From: Ignavibacteria bacterium
GTDB lineage: Bacteria > Bacteroidota > Ignavibacteria > Kapaibacteriales > UBA4661
Length of the DNA: 64,000 nt
Assembly: GCA_014654705.1 (NCBI GenBank)
Contig: JACVZY010000106.1
Coordinates: forward strand, 83,506 to 147,505
Reading direction: 5' to 3'
Shown here: one piece after another, positions 50,019 to 58,907 of the stretch
How positions within the stretch are numbered: the first letter of the stretch is position 1
How the letters are laid out: every line of letters begins with the position of its first letter
Notes under the pieces: model-generated
What the model saw: the letters and a program-made list of their open reading frames with translations, nothing else
Told to the model about the DNA's origin: nothing
Databases searched by the model: none
Position numbers and translations under genes: made by a program

Positions 50019-51149
50019 TTATTCCCGCATAGCTGATAAAATCTCGCTCAGAACACCAACTGCGGTACGAATTTCTTCCTCAGTCGTATCTTTCGAGACG
50101 GAAAAGCGCACAGCCGCCTTTGCCTCAGTATCGGGGCGATTCATTGCCTTGAGCACATGGGAAGGCTGCAAACTCCCCGACACACACGCCGAGCCGTTGG
50201 AAACTGCTACGCCGTGCATATCCATTGCTTGCAAAATCGCCTCACCATCCAAGCGTTCCGCATCCAGAAACGAGATATTGACGATATTAGGCAAAGCGCT
50301 CTCCGACGGAGTATTGAAGCGGATATTGGGAATAGATTCAGCAATGAGCTGACGTAAAAGCTGTGTTCGTGCTTGCATCACCGTTGCACGCTGCTCCATT
50401 TCCTGCACAGCTGCCCGTGCGGCTGCTTGGAAACCAACGATAAGCGCAACGGGTTCTGTCCCCGCACGACGATTGCGCTCTTGCGCCCCGCCCTGCTGAT
50501 GCGCCTTGAAGTCAATTCCTTTGCGAATAAAAAGCGCTCCCACCCCTTTCGGACCGTGAATCTTATGCGCCGAAAATGTTGCAAAATCTACTCCGAGCGC
50601 TTTTACATCAAAGGGAATTTTTCCGAAGGTTTGCACCGCGTCAGTGTGAAAATATGCGTCCGGCGCGGCTTCTCGAGCAGCCCGCACAGGTTGAATTGCT
50701 CCGGTTTCATTATTGGCGTGCATGATGCTGAGGAGCGTCTGGCGGTCATTCAGCGCAGCAATCTCTGCAAGTCTCACAAAACCTTGCTCATCGACTGGTA
50801 ACGTCGTGAGAGTAATTCCTTCGTGCTGCAACTCAGAGGCAGGGTGCAGCACCGCATGGTGCTCAGTCGCACCGACGGCGAGGCGCTTTGCCAAGCCGGA
50901 TTCGCTGCACGCGCTTTTGAGTGCTGCATTATTAGATTCCGTACCGCCGCTCGTGAAAATCAATTCCGCAGGATGCCCTCCAATCAAGTGTGCAAGCTCT
51001 TCGCGGGCGTTCTCAACGGCAACACGTGCCTTGCGTCCAAGCGCATAGACCGACGAAGCATTGCCATAGTCGTCAGTGAGCCACGGCAGCATTGCTTCAA
51101 GTACGTGGTCGTCGAGGCGTGTTGTGGCGCTGTTATCCAGATAAATCAT
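50019..51149 (-). CDS. Cysteine desulfurase (NifS/IscS class)
   Basis: 376 aa. PLP enzyme: IYLDNSATTRLDDHVLEAM at the start, GGTESNN, H98 in ATEHHAVLH, ETGAIQPV, HTDAVQTFGK, Lys196 in TFSAHKIHGPKG that binds PLP, and the sulphur-carrying C322 in NGSACVSGSLQPSHVL. Converts cysteine to alanine and delivers sulphur for Fe-S clusters or tRNA thiolation. Convergent to the histidine kinase. No IscU or SUF partner nearby. Confidence 0.93.
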   Translation of the reverse strand: MIYLDNSATTRLDDHVLEAMLPWLTDDYGNASSVYALGRKARVAVENAREELAHLIGGHPAELIFTSGGTESNNAALKSACSESGLAKRLAVGATEHHAVLHPASELQHEGITLTTLPVDEQGFVRLAEIAALNDRQTLLSIMHANNETGAIQPVRAAREAAPDAYFHTDAVQTFGKIPFDVKALGVDFATFSAHKIHGPKGVGALFIRKGIDFKAHQQGGAQERNRRAGTEPVALIVGFQAAARAAVQEMEQRATVMQARTQLLRQLIAESIPNIRFNTPSESALPNIVNISFLDAERLDGEAILQAMDMHGVAVSNGSACVSGSLQPSHVLKAMNRPDTEAKAAVRFSVSKDTTEEEIRTAVGVLSEILSAMRE

Positions 51150-51291
51150 AGTGTTCTTTTAAGGTTTTCTGCTGTTTGTTTGGCGAAGCAAAGAGAAAAA
51201 TAATCACCATCAAATATAGTGAAGTTTTCGTAAATTGCTCGTCTGCATGAACGCATCTTTGCACGATTCCACATTATCTTTTTCAAGCACT

Positions 51292-51582
51292 ATGCACATT
51301 TCCAAAGAAACAATTGACAATATAGCGCAGCTTTCGCGCCTCGAATTTCCCGAAGCCGAAAAAGCGGCATTTGTGGAAAAATTCGAGCAAATCATTGAGT
51401 ATTTCAACGCACTTGAAGCCATTGATCTGACGGGCGTAGAACCGCTCAAAAGCATTGCCGACACGGGCGAAAACTCCTTCCGTGAGGACGTGAGCGAGCG
51501 CCCCATCACGACCGCCGAAGCGCTCTCGAATGCACCGAAACACAACAGCGTCTTCTTCAAAGTACCAAAGGTACTGGGCTAA
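51292..51582 (+). CDS. gatC: Asp/Glu-tRNA amidotransferase subunit C
   Basis: 96 aa from the ATG at 51292 (MHISKETIDNIAQLSRLEFPE). Typical GatC: helical start, FEQIIEYFNALEAIDLTGVEPL, and the C-terminal FREDVSERPITTAEALSNAPKHNSVFFKVPKVLG. Stabilises GatA in the complex that amidates mischarged Glu-tRNA-Gln or Asp-tRNA-Asn. gatA/gatB are not in this window. Confidence 0.92.
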   Translation: MHISKETIDNIAQLSRLEFPEAEKAAFVEKFEQIIEYFNALEAIDLTGVEPLKSIADTGENSFREDVSERPITTAEALSNAPKHNSVFFKVPKVLG

Positions 51583-51618
51583 TTACGAATTGAGCATGAC
51601 GAATTACAAGGATTTTCT

Positions 51619-52407
51619 TTGAACGCACTTGGTATTATTCCGGCACGATACGCCGCAACGCGCTTTCCCGCAAAGCCGCTTGCTGACTTACTTGGCAAAT
51701 CCATGATTCAGCGCGTCTGGGAAGGCGCGAAAGAATCCAAGCAACTTTCGTACGTCCTTGTCGCTACCGACGATGAGCGTATCGCAAGCGCTTGTGCCAG
51801 CTTTGGTGCGGATGTGGTGATGACCGCTTCCGAACTGCCCTCCGGCACTGACCGCATTCTTTCTGCGTACCGCATATTTACGGAGCGCACGAGGCAAACC
51901 TTTGAAGCAGTAGTAAATATCCAAGGCGACGAGCCGCTTTTGCGGGGCAGCGTCGTGGATGACCTTTTGACAGCACTTGCCCAGCACGACCTCATGCAGA
52001 ATATCGTCACAACGCCGATTAAACGGATTGTTGCGCCGGACGAACTGGAAACGCCGCACATCGTCAAAGTGGCGCTTACTCCCGAGCATCGTGCATTATA
52101 TTTCTCGCGCAGTCCCATTCCGCATTATCGCAAAAGCACGTTGTATGCCGACTGGCTGGAAGCAAGCACCTACTGGAAGCACATCGGTATTTATGCGTAC
52201 ACTCGCTCGGCACTTTTGCGCTTTGGCGAACTTCCGCCATCACGCTTGGAAGAACTCGAACAGCTTGAACAGCTAAGGCTTGTCGAAGACGGTACGACTT
52301 TTTACTGCGTACCGACGGATGAAGAATTTGTAGCAGTGGATATCGAAAGTGATGCAGAGAAGGTTCGTCAAATCTTGCGTGAGCGCGAGATACTAAGCCG
52401 ACGATAA
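51619..52407 (+). CDS. kdsB: 3-deoxy-D-manno-octulosonate cytidylyltransferase
   Basis: 262 aa. TTG start at 51619, required to cover the conserved N-terminus LGIIPARYAATRFPAKPLADL; IQRVWEGA, VVNIQGDEPLL, RSPIPHYR, YWKHIGIYAYTRSALLRF, LEQLEQLRLVEDG. Activates KDO as CMP-KDO for the inner core of lipopolysaccharide, in line with the LptD gene in this window. 36 bases after gatC. Confidence 0.95.
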   Translation: MNALGIIPARYAATRFPAKPLADLLGKSMIQRVWEGAKESKQLSYVLVATDDERIASACASFGADVVMTASELPSGTDRILSAYRIFTERTRQTFEAVVNIQGDEPLLRGSVVDDLLTALAQHDLMQNIVTTPIKRIVAPDELETPHIVKVALTPEHRALYFSRSPIPHYRKSTLYADWLEASTYWKHIGIYAYTRSALLRFGELPPSRLEELEQLEQLRLVEDGTTFYCVPTDEEFVAVDIESDAEKVRQILREREILSRR

Positions 52408-52449
52408 CAGCTCAACGTGCATACAACAACAGAACGCAGAACAGCAATA

Positions 52450-53451
52450 ATGAAGCCATTAACCGACGGTACAGCAAAAGTCATTTGCCTAATCATGCTC
52501 CTCCTAAGTAGCATCACGGCTGCTTTTGCGCAAAATCAACTGCCCACTGCACCGACAAAACGAGCCTTCGATATTGTACGCAGCACTTCCGCCACAAACA
52601 CCGAAGCAAAAAACCCGTGGGATGAGGTGTGGTCGAATATGCGCACGTCCTTTGCGCTGCCTGTGGAGGATATTGGCAAAAAGCCCGGAATCTTTGTAGG
52701 CAGCATAAATGCGTGGGTTCCGCTCCGTGCGGTGTTTCCGCTTGCCGTACCTTTCGACCCCGCCAACCCCAGCACACAAGGACCGCCGCCGAACAATCTG
52801 CTTGCGTTTGCCTCGGCGACGTACTTCCCGCTTGGGTACTGGTTTTTGAACTTTTCCTATTTTCAGTTTATTGGTCGGAAGGAAGTTTTGCCGTGGCATC
52901 CGGACTTCACGTATAGCTTTGGCTACAACGATTGGCATATGTACACCTTCAGTCTTATCTACGGCAATTATGGTGGAAACCGTTTTGCGCCTGATGTCAG
53001 CAAAGGCGAACAAGTGACCCGCTTCGACCAAGGCACATGGTCGCTGGGCTTTAAGTTTCCTGCGCCCCAGTTTTTGCGTTCGGCATTGGAGTTTCACCCG
53101 ACGAGCAATGTGCAACATTTATTGAACCTGAACGTCATTCCAAGCTACTACAACGTCAGCACAAGCCGCTACGAACAGTGGCAAACATTTCTTTCGCTCC
53201 AAACGCGCTACAACATTTACGACTACTTTTTTGGCTTACTCACACTTTTTTACTACCCCAGCCCCGCGCAGCAACAGCCGTGGAATCCAGATTTCACCTA
53301 CGGTTTCGGCTATGCTAATTGGAATTCGTTCACCGTCTCGGTGCAGTACAACAACTACTCCGGCAACCGCTTTCCGTGGAATAAACCTGCGGAAAACACG
53401 GGTAATTTTTTAGACGGTATTTTTTCGGTGTCGTTCAATATTACCCTGTAA
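52450..53451 (+). CDS. Probable outer-membrane protein with an internal repeat
   Basis: 333 aa from the ATG at 52450 (MKPLTDGTAKVICLIMLLLSS), signal peptide ending AAFAQN. Mature part aromatic-rich with repeated WNPDFTYGFGYANWNSFTV/WHPDFTYSFGYNDWHMYTF units and YNNYSGNRF/YGNYGGNRF, which read as paired beta-strands of a barrel; the C-terminal strand is DGIFSVSFNITL. Not assigned to a named family. Follows kdsB by 42 bases. Confidence 0.65.
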   Translation: MKPLTDGTAKVICLIMLLLSSITAAFAQNQLPTAPTKRAFDIVRSTSATNTEAKNPWDEVWSNMRTSFALPVEDIGKKPGIFVGSINAWVPLRAVFPLAVPFDPANPSTQGPPPNNLLAFASATYFPLGYWFLNFSYFQFIGRKEVLPWHPDFTYSFGYNDWHMYTFSLIYGNYGGNRFAPDVSKGEQVTRFDQGTWSLGFKFPAPQFLRSALEFHPTSNVQHLLNLNVIPSYYNVSTSRYEQWQTFLSLQTRYNIYDYFFGLLTLFYYPSPAQQQPWNPDFTYGFGYANWNSFTVSVQYNNYSGNRFPWNKPAENTGNFLDGIFSVSFNITL

Positions 53452-53504
53452 GCCGCATATAATCTTGAAACTTTTTCTTTTTCACTTTTTTTCAGCTACA
53501 TTTT

Positions 53505-53951
53505 ATGCTTTCAGAAATCATAACCGAACAAATGAAAGCCGCCATGAAAAGCGGTGACAAACTTCGCCTTGAGACGATTCGCTCCATTCGCGCCCTTATT
53601 CTGGAATTTGAGAAAAGCGGCGTAGGACGCACCATGACTGAAGATGACGAGCAGAAACTTCTTATCTCCGCCGCCAAAAAGCGCAAGGATTCCATCGAAC
53701 AATATCGCGCCGCTAACCGTGAGGATTTGGCATCGAAAGAAGAAGCAGAACTAGCTATCATCCAGGAGTTTTTACCAAAGCAAATGGACGAAAGCGAAGT
53801 CGAAACCGTTGTCAAAACCATCATCGAACAAGTCGGCGCAAAAACACCTCAAGAAGTCGGCAAAGTGATGGGTGCTGCCATGAAAGAACTACGCGGCAAA
53901 GCAGATGGCACTCTCGTTCAGACTGTTGCAAAGCGACTTCTAGGGGCGTGA
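53505..53951 (+). CDS. yqeY: GatB/YqeY domain protein
   Basis: 148 aa: EIITEQMKAAMKSGDKLRLETIRSIRALILEFEKS, the KKRKDSIEQYRAANREDLASKEEAELAIIQEFLP motif, and a C-terminal EVGKVMGAAMKELRGKADGTLVQTVAKRLL tail shared with GatB. Binds RNA-like or tRNA-related substrates; exact role debated. Confidence 0.92.
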   Translation: MLSEIITEQMKAAMKSGDKLRLETIRSIRALILEFEKSGVGRTMTEDDEQKLLISAAKKRKDSIEQYRAANREDLASKEEAELAIIQEFLPKQMDESEVETVVKTIIEQVGAKTPQEVGKVMGAAMKELRGKADGTLVQTVAKRLLGA

Positions 53952-54007
53952 GGGAATAGGTGAATGTTCAATGTTGAGTTTTGGATGTTGATTACCAATT
54001 TTTGACT

Positions 54008-54313
54008 ATGCTCGCACTTCCACATCTTTCTCCGGCACTATTCTGGGACACCGCTCCCGAAGCGCTTGACTGGGATGCTCACGCACGGTACGTGATTGAG
54101 CGTGTACTCGTGCGCGGCACGATTGAGGACTGGCGCGAAATTGTGCGTTTCTATGGTTTGGAACGCATCGGCGCGGAGGCAGTGCAGATGCGCTTTCTCG
54201 ACCGAAAAACACTGGCGTTTTGCAGCGCCGTCTTGGATATTCCGAAAGAACAATTTCGATGCTACGAGAACTCCATTACAACGCCGTCCCTGCGGAAACT
54301 GTGGGACTTTTGA
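54008..54313 (+). CDS. DUF6922-like antitoxin partner of the AbiEii-type gene
   Basis: 101 aa from the ATG at 54008 (MLALPHLSPALFWDTAP). Contains LDWDAHARYVIERVLVRGTIEDWREIVRFYG and FLDRKTLAFCSAVLDIPKEQF, the pattern of small proteins encoded just before AbiEii-type nucleotidyltransferases. It overlaps that gene by 55 bases. Probably neutralises it. A frame starting at 53981 is a TTG extension. Confidence 0.65.
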   Translation: MLALPHLSPALFWDTAPEALDWDAHARYVIERVLVRGTIEDWREIVRFYGLERIGAEAVQMRFLDRKTLAFCSAVLDIPKEQFRCYENSITTPSLRKLWDF

Positions 54314-54900
54314 AAGATTTTCTATCGCTTGAAGTGTTACAAACGGCTTACCTTGTCGGTGGAACAGCGCTTGCGCTCTACGTCGGGCATCGTATGTCGG
54401 AAGACCTTGATATATTTATGCCCAAAGGCTTTGATGTGGAAGCGCTTGCACAAGAGATAAAAGCATTAGCGAACCGCACTGAAGCTGAGTTTGCTGAGAC
54501 CGAACGAGCAAAAAATACTCTGAGCGCCCGCATTGGCACGACAAAAACAGATATTATCACCTTTGCCTACCCGATGCTTGCACCAGTACAGGAGCAAGAC
54601 GGAATACGGCTTGCATCACTTCCCGACATTGCCGCAATGAAACTGTCCGCCATTGTTGGTCGTGGCGCAAAAAAAGATTTTTGGGATATTCATTATTTGC
54701 TGACACTTGTTTCGCTGCCGGAAATGTTGGAATACTTCAGCACAAAATTCCGCACACGAGATACTATGCACGTTCTCCGCGCTCTGACATATTTTGACGA
54801 TGCAGAGCTAATGCCCGACCCAATAGCACTCACGCCCGTTACGTGGTCGTCGGTGAAACGCGACGTAACAAATGCCGTTCAACGGTACGCACGAATGTAA
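54259..54900 (+). CDS. AbiEii-type nucleotidyltransferase toxin
   Basis: 213 aa from the ATG at 54259. The nucleotidyltransferase core has YLVGGTALALYVGHRMSEDLDIFMPK with the GGT and Asp49/Asp51 metal pair, then KTDIITFAYPM, LPDIAAMKLSAIVGRGAKKDFWDIHYLL with catalytic-type K and D. Related AbiEii/MenT toxins add pyrimidines to tRNA acceptor ends and abort phage infection. On the chromosome, between yqeY and mutS2, so it is a host or resident system. Confidence 0.8.
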   Translation: MLRELHYNAVPAETVGLLKDFLSLEVLQTAYLVGGTALALYVGHRMSEDLDIFMPKGFDVEALAQEIKALANRTEAEFAETERAKNTLSARIGTTKTDIITFAYPMLAPVQEQDGIRLASLPDIAAMKLSAIVGRGAKKDFWDIHYLLTLVSLPEMLEYFSTKFRTRDTMHVLRALTYFDDAELMPDPIALTPVTWSSVKRDVTNAVQRYARM

Positions 54901-54921
54901 ATCTCTCACTTAAACTATCGC

Positions 54922-57519
54922 ATGAACACAACTCTCCCCGAAACCATCGAAGAATCTATTCTCGCTGCCCAGACGCTCGATAGCGACCTTGCAGAGCGCT
55001 CGCTGGAGGAACTCGAATTCCCGAAAGTGCTGGAACGCCTTGCCGATATGACCTGGTCGGACGAAGGGCGCGAAATTATTTTAGACCTCCGCCCAAGCCC
55101 GAATCTGCCCGAACTCCGCGCCGAACTTGAGCGCGTGAACGAACTTGTGCGCCTCACCAATCTGGGGGAACAGCTCCCACTGGAAGGATTTGCCGATATT
55201 CGCTCCGCACTGCACAAAGCACGTATTGCCGGAGCATTTCTCAGTCCGCCGGAATTGCTTGCCGTGCGCGATGTCATTCGCTCTTCACGCCTCACCCGCA
55301 GCTTTTTCAATACGCGGCGCGAGACGTTCCCAATGATGGCGGAATTTTGCGCTCCCTTGCACGAAAACCGCCTGCTGGAAAAGCACATTGCCGATGCGAT
55401 TGACGACACAGGCAACGTGAAAGACACTGCCTCGCTGGATTTGGCACGGATTCGCCGTGAAATTATTGACACCTCCAACAAGCTCCGAAGCCGTTTGCAG
55501 AAGATTTTGAAAAAAGTGGTTGAAGACGACGTTGCACAAGAAGAGTTCATTACCCAGCGCGATGGGCGCTTTGTGCTACCTATGAAAACCGAGTATAAAC
55601 GCCATATTCCGGGCATTATTCATAGCGTTTCGCAGACTGGTTCGACTGTCTTTGTCGAGCCGGCGGAAACATTCGACATGAACAATGAACTGTCGCTGCT
55701 GCACAACGAAGAACGCCGCGAAATCGAACGCATTCTGACCACGCTCACGGGCGAACTTGCCGAAGATGCCGAAGAATTTTTGCGCTCGGTCGGTATTCTC
55801 GCCCGCATGGATGCTTCGCTCGCCAAAGCCCGCTATGCAATTGAGTTCGACGGCATGAAGCCCGACATCACCGATGAAAACGTGCTTGTACTCTCCAACG
55901 TCCGCAATCCTGTGCTGCTGCACAATATCAAGCGCGAGAGACCACGCAAAAACGGCATTTCAGGAGAAAGGAACATGAAAAGCGTCGTTCCGCTTTCGAT
56001 TGAATTCGACGGCACAAGCGCTATCGGCACAAGCAGTAATGCGGTCTTTGGGCATCTTATTTCGGGACCCAACGCTGGCGGAAAGACAGTAGCGATGAAA
56101 AGTATCGGGCTGAATATCGCTATGGCGCTGGCGGGAATTTTCCCGTGCGGCTATTGCAAAACCAATTTCCGCGAAGTGTTCTCGGCAATCGGCGACAATC
56201 AGTCCATCGAAAACGACATGAGTACGTTCTCGTCGCAAATCACGCGCTTGAAGGAAATTTTGGTCAATGCTTCCGATACGTCCTTGATTTTGGTGGATGA
56301 AATCTGTTCCGGTACTGACCCACAAGAAGGTTCGGCGCTGGCAGTCGGAATTTTGGATGGTCTGCTGGCACGAAAAGCATTTTTCGTCGTGACTACGCAC
56401 CAATCCTCGCTTAAAAGCTATGCACTCACGCAAGCGGGCATTATGAACGCAAGCATGGAGTTCAACACCGACAAACTTGAGCCGACCTACAAGTTTTTAT
56501 CCGGTGTTCCGGGCAACAGCTATGCCTTTGCACTCGCGCGAAACATCGGTCTTCCGCCGCGCGTCATGGAAAAAGCGCAAGAATACTTGGGCGACAAGCA
56601 CAGCACGCTCGAAGAAAGTATCGAAGTCATCCAACAATACCGCCGCGAAGCAGAAAAACTCCGCCGCGAAAGCGAAGACGTGAAGCGCCGCGCCGAAGCA
56701 CGCAAAACTGAGTACGACCAGAAATTTACAGAGTTCAAACTGAAATACAACGACCTCATTCGCCTCGCCAAAGACGAAGCGGCGACCATCGTTGCGAACG
56801 CAAACAAACTCGTTGAGAACACCATCCGCGAAGTCCGCGAAGCTGCAAAGGAAGAACTCGAAATTGCCAAACGCGCTTTGGAACAAGGAGTTTCGCTGAA
56901 GGATAAAGAAGATAAAGAAAAGACAGCTAACGCCTCTGACACAGGCAAACAAGGAGCAAAACCCGCCAAAACGCTTGCCGACGTGCGCCGCGAGTTCGAG
57001 GCAGAAAAGCAGAAGATTCACACTGCCGCAGAAAAACACGCACTGAAGCCACTGGTGGAAGAAGCAGACGAACTAGAAGAAGGCGACACCGTGACGATGG
57101 AAGACTTTGCAACGCCGGGCGTGATTGTAGCGCTTGACCGCGAGGCGGGAAGTGCTGTGGTGGAGTTTGATGCCGTCAAATTCCGCACGTCGCTCACAGG
57201 ACTCAAACGCGCCGGAGCGAAGCAAATCAAACAAGCGAAAAAGCCGCAGTCAAGCGGCGTTGCGGTGAATTTCGATGCAAAAACGGAGATTGACCTGCGC
57301 GGAATGTATTCCGACGAAGCCATCAAGACCGTCGAACAGGCGATTGCATCAGCGCTCACGGGCAATGTTCATTCGCTGCGCATCATTCACGGAAAGGGTA
57401 CTGGTGCGCTGCGTCAGGCGGTACAGCAGCATTTACAACATCATCCGGCAGTAAGCACGTTCCGCAATGGTCTTCTGAACGAAGGCGGAGCAGGTGTGAC
57501 GGTGGTGGAACTGCGGTAA
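54922..57519 (+). CDS. mutS2: Endonuclease MutS2
   Basis: 865 aa. N-terminal helical core (LEFPKVLERLADMTWSDEGREIIL), clamp and lever region, ATPase with Walker A SGPNAGGKTVAMKSIGL and DEICSGTDPQEGSAL Walker B, ABC signature loop NDMSTFSSQITRLKEIL, a coiled-coil with many charged residues (REAEKLRRESEDVKRRAEARKTE), and a C-terminal Smr nuclease domain (IDLRGMYSDEAIKTVEQAI, HGKGTGALRQAVQQHLQHHP). Acts on recombination intermediates or stalled ribosomes. Full family length. Confidence 0.95.
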   Translation: MNTTLPETIEESILAAQTLDSDLAERSLEELEFPKVLERLADMTWSDEGREIILDLRPSPNLPELRAELERVNELVRLTNLGEQLPLEGFADIRSALHKARIAGAFLSPPELLAVRDVIRSSRLTRSFFNTRRETFPMMAEFCAPLHENRLLEKHIADAIDDTGNVKDTASLDLARIRREIIDTSNKLRSRLQKILKKVVEDDVAQEEFITQRDGRFVLPMKTEYKRHIPGIIHSVSQTGSTVFVEPAETFDMNNELSLLHNEERREIERILTTLTGELAEDAEEFLRSVGILARMDASLAKARYAIEFDGMKPDITDENVLVLSNVRNPVLLHNIKRERPRKNGISGERNMKSVVPLSIEFDGTSAIGTSSNAVFGHLISGPNAGGKTVAMKSIGLNIAMALAGIFPCGYCKTNFREVFSAIGDNQSIENDMSTFSSQITRLKEILVNASDTSLILVDEICSGTDPQEGSALAVGILDGLLARKAFFVVTTHQSSLKSYALTQAGIMNASMEFNTDKLEPTYKFLSGVPGNSYAFALARNIGLPPRVMEKAQEYLGDKHSTLEESIEVIQQYRREAEKLRRESEDVKRRAEARKTEYDQKFTEFKLKYNDLIRLAKDEAATIVANANKLVENTIREVREAAKEELEIAKRALEQGVSLKDKEDKEKTANASDTGKQGAKPAKTLADVRREFEAEKQKIHTAAEKHALKPLVEEADELEEGDTVTMEDFATPGVIVALDREAGSAVVEFDAVKFRTSLTGLKRAGAKQIKQAKKPQSSGVAVNFDAKTEIDLRGMYSDEAIKTVEQAIASALTGNVHSLRIIHGKGTGALRQAVQQHLQHHPAVSTFRNGLLNEGGAGVTVVELR

Positions 57520-57620
57520 GGAGGAACGCTTACAAAGCATGGCGTGACGCCACTCCCCCCACCCTTTCCCGAATGTCATTGACGCTTACAAAGCATACAG
57601 ATACAGACCATAAAACTACA

Positions 57621-57668
57621 AAAGAGCGGTACGAGTGCCTTGTTTGCGCACTTCTACCGCTCTTTTTT
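57621..57668. terminator. Bidirectional terminator between mutS2 and the response regulator
   Basis: AAAGAGCGGTA pairs with TACCGCTCTTT (11 bp), with a further inner stem; plus strand ends in CTCTTTTTTG, minus strand in CTCTTTTGTAGTTTT. Genes on both sides converge on it. Confidence 0.8.
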
Positions 57669-57713
57669 GTAGGAGAGGAACCGAAACATTACTGGCAAAG
57701 ACCAAAACCATGC

Positions 57714-58217
57714 TTAAAAACGTACCTGCATTGTGTTGGTACTATATTCCGGCACTTTTACCAGCACTGTATCACCGAAGTGCCTGTCATTCGGCGCTTG
57801 GGTATCAATCGGTAGTTCACCCAAAAGTTTACGGAGTGTCGAGGTCAAGACCTCAGAAGACTGACCTTTTTCATAAAGACCAAGCGCAGAGCCTTCACGC
57901 AGTGATTCGGCATAGAATGTGTGCAAATCTTGATACCCATGATTGCCCCAGCGTCCGTCAATATGCGCCGAGACTATCAGTAGAGGAATGTGCCGTAGTT
58001 GAGCATCCTTTTGGACAGACTTCCAGACTTCGTAGCCGCTCATTCGTGGTATCACAAAGTCTGTTACAATAACTGCCGGGGTGTGTAAAGAAGCGAGTTT
58101 CACACCTGTCCAACCGTCCGCCGCTTGAATAACAGAAAAGCCCAGACGCTGCAACTGAATCCGCAGAAGAAGTCGGTAGGAATCGTCATCCTCAATAACA
58201 AGTGCCGTTGGTTTCAT
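57714..58217 (-). CDS. Single-domain response regulator (REC)
   Basis: 167 aa. Receiver domain: ALVIEDDDSYRLLLRIQL, phosphoacceptor Asp53 in VIVTDFVIPRMSGYEVWKS, IPLLIVSAH, and the conserved Lys in LGLYEKGQSSEVL. A 45-residue C-terminal extension without an output domain. Likely acts on another protein or passes phosphate on. Partner kinase unknown. Confidence 0.85.
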   Translation of the reverse strand: MKPTALVIEDDDSYRLLLRIQLQRLGFSVIQAADGWTGVKLASLHTPAVIVTDFVIPRMSGYEVWKSVQKDAQLRHIPLLIVSAHIDGRWGNHGYQDLHTFYAESLREGSALGLYEKGQSSEVLTSTLRKLLGELPIDTQAPNDRHFGDTVLVKVPEYSTNTMQVRF

Positions 58218-58298
58218 TATGATTACCGATATGTGGTAATGATATATTCTTGCGTGTTCGTGATGTGGAATGTGCGGACAAACAGCAGCGGCAGATTG

Positions 58299-58499
58299 TT
58301 ACTTCTTCAATACTGCTCGCACCTCTGCCAATTCTTTTTGCTTAATCTCTAGTTCTTTATCGAGCAGATTCACCGATGGAGGCAGTTCGGCGTGGCAAAG
58401 ACCGTAGCTGTCAGCCAATTGCTGTTTTGTTGTTTGGAGAAAAGTAATGCTTTGCTCTAATTCGTTGGAGCGCTGACGCAGGTAAACAGTTGTACTCAT
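58299..58499 (-). CDS. Small coiled-coil protein of unknown function
   Basis: 66 aa from the ATG at 58499 (MSTTVYLRQRSNELEQSITFL), helical throughout with charged heptads (LDKELEIKQKELAEVRAVLKK). Not recognised. Confidence 0.5.
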   Translation of the reverse strand: MSTTVYLRQRSNELEQSITFLQTTKQQLADSYGLCHAELPPSVNLLDKELEIKQKELAEVRAVLKK

Positions 58500-58619
58500 G
58501 GCATTTTCCTTCCATAAAAAGTGGAACAAAATAGCAAACCAAGACGAAAAGACAGTTGATAGCGAACATGAAAATCACTTCCCCAATATCGCACAAAAGA
58601 ACTACCAAAAGCAAATCCA

Positions 58620-58709
58620 ATGACCGAGAATGCAAAAGTAATGACCGAGACCCAAAAGTAATGACCGAGCCCCCCATTCTAATGTCCGAGCGGTTTGGAA
58701 ATGTCCGAA
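58620..58709. repeat. Five phased copies of ATG(A/T)CCGA(G/A)
   Basis: Copies start at 58620, 58641, 58661 (ATGACCGAG), 58682 (ATGTCCGAG) and 58701 (ATGTCCGAA), 19-21 bases apart, hence on one face of the helix. They lie in a 408-bp gap with no convincing gene. Such arrays are typical of cooperative protein binding, for example transposase sites at IS21-type ends. Confidence 0.75.
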
Positions 58710-58907
58710 AAATTTCGTATGGAAAAAGAAGCGAATAATCACATTTTGTGACGAAAAAATACAGCATTTTTTATTGTGGAGACGCGAAAAGAGGGTGGCA
58801 ACGGAAAAATCGAAGAACAAAACAGAAAAATGGGAAAAGAAAAAGAGGAGAATGAAGCGAAACTAGAACAGCAGAAAATGTATTCAGCGAAGCGCAGAGC
58901 AACGATG

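Noticed and set aside
58620..58709. CRISPR-like array
   Set aside because: Repeats are 9 bases with 10-12 base spacers, and no cas genes are nearby; the sizes do not fit CRISPR.
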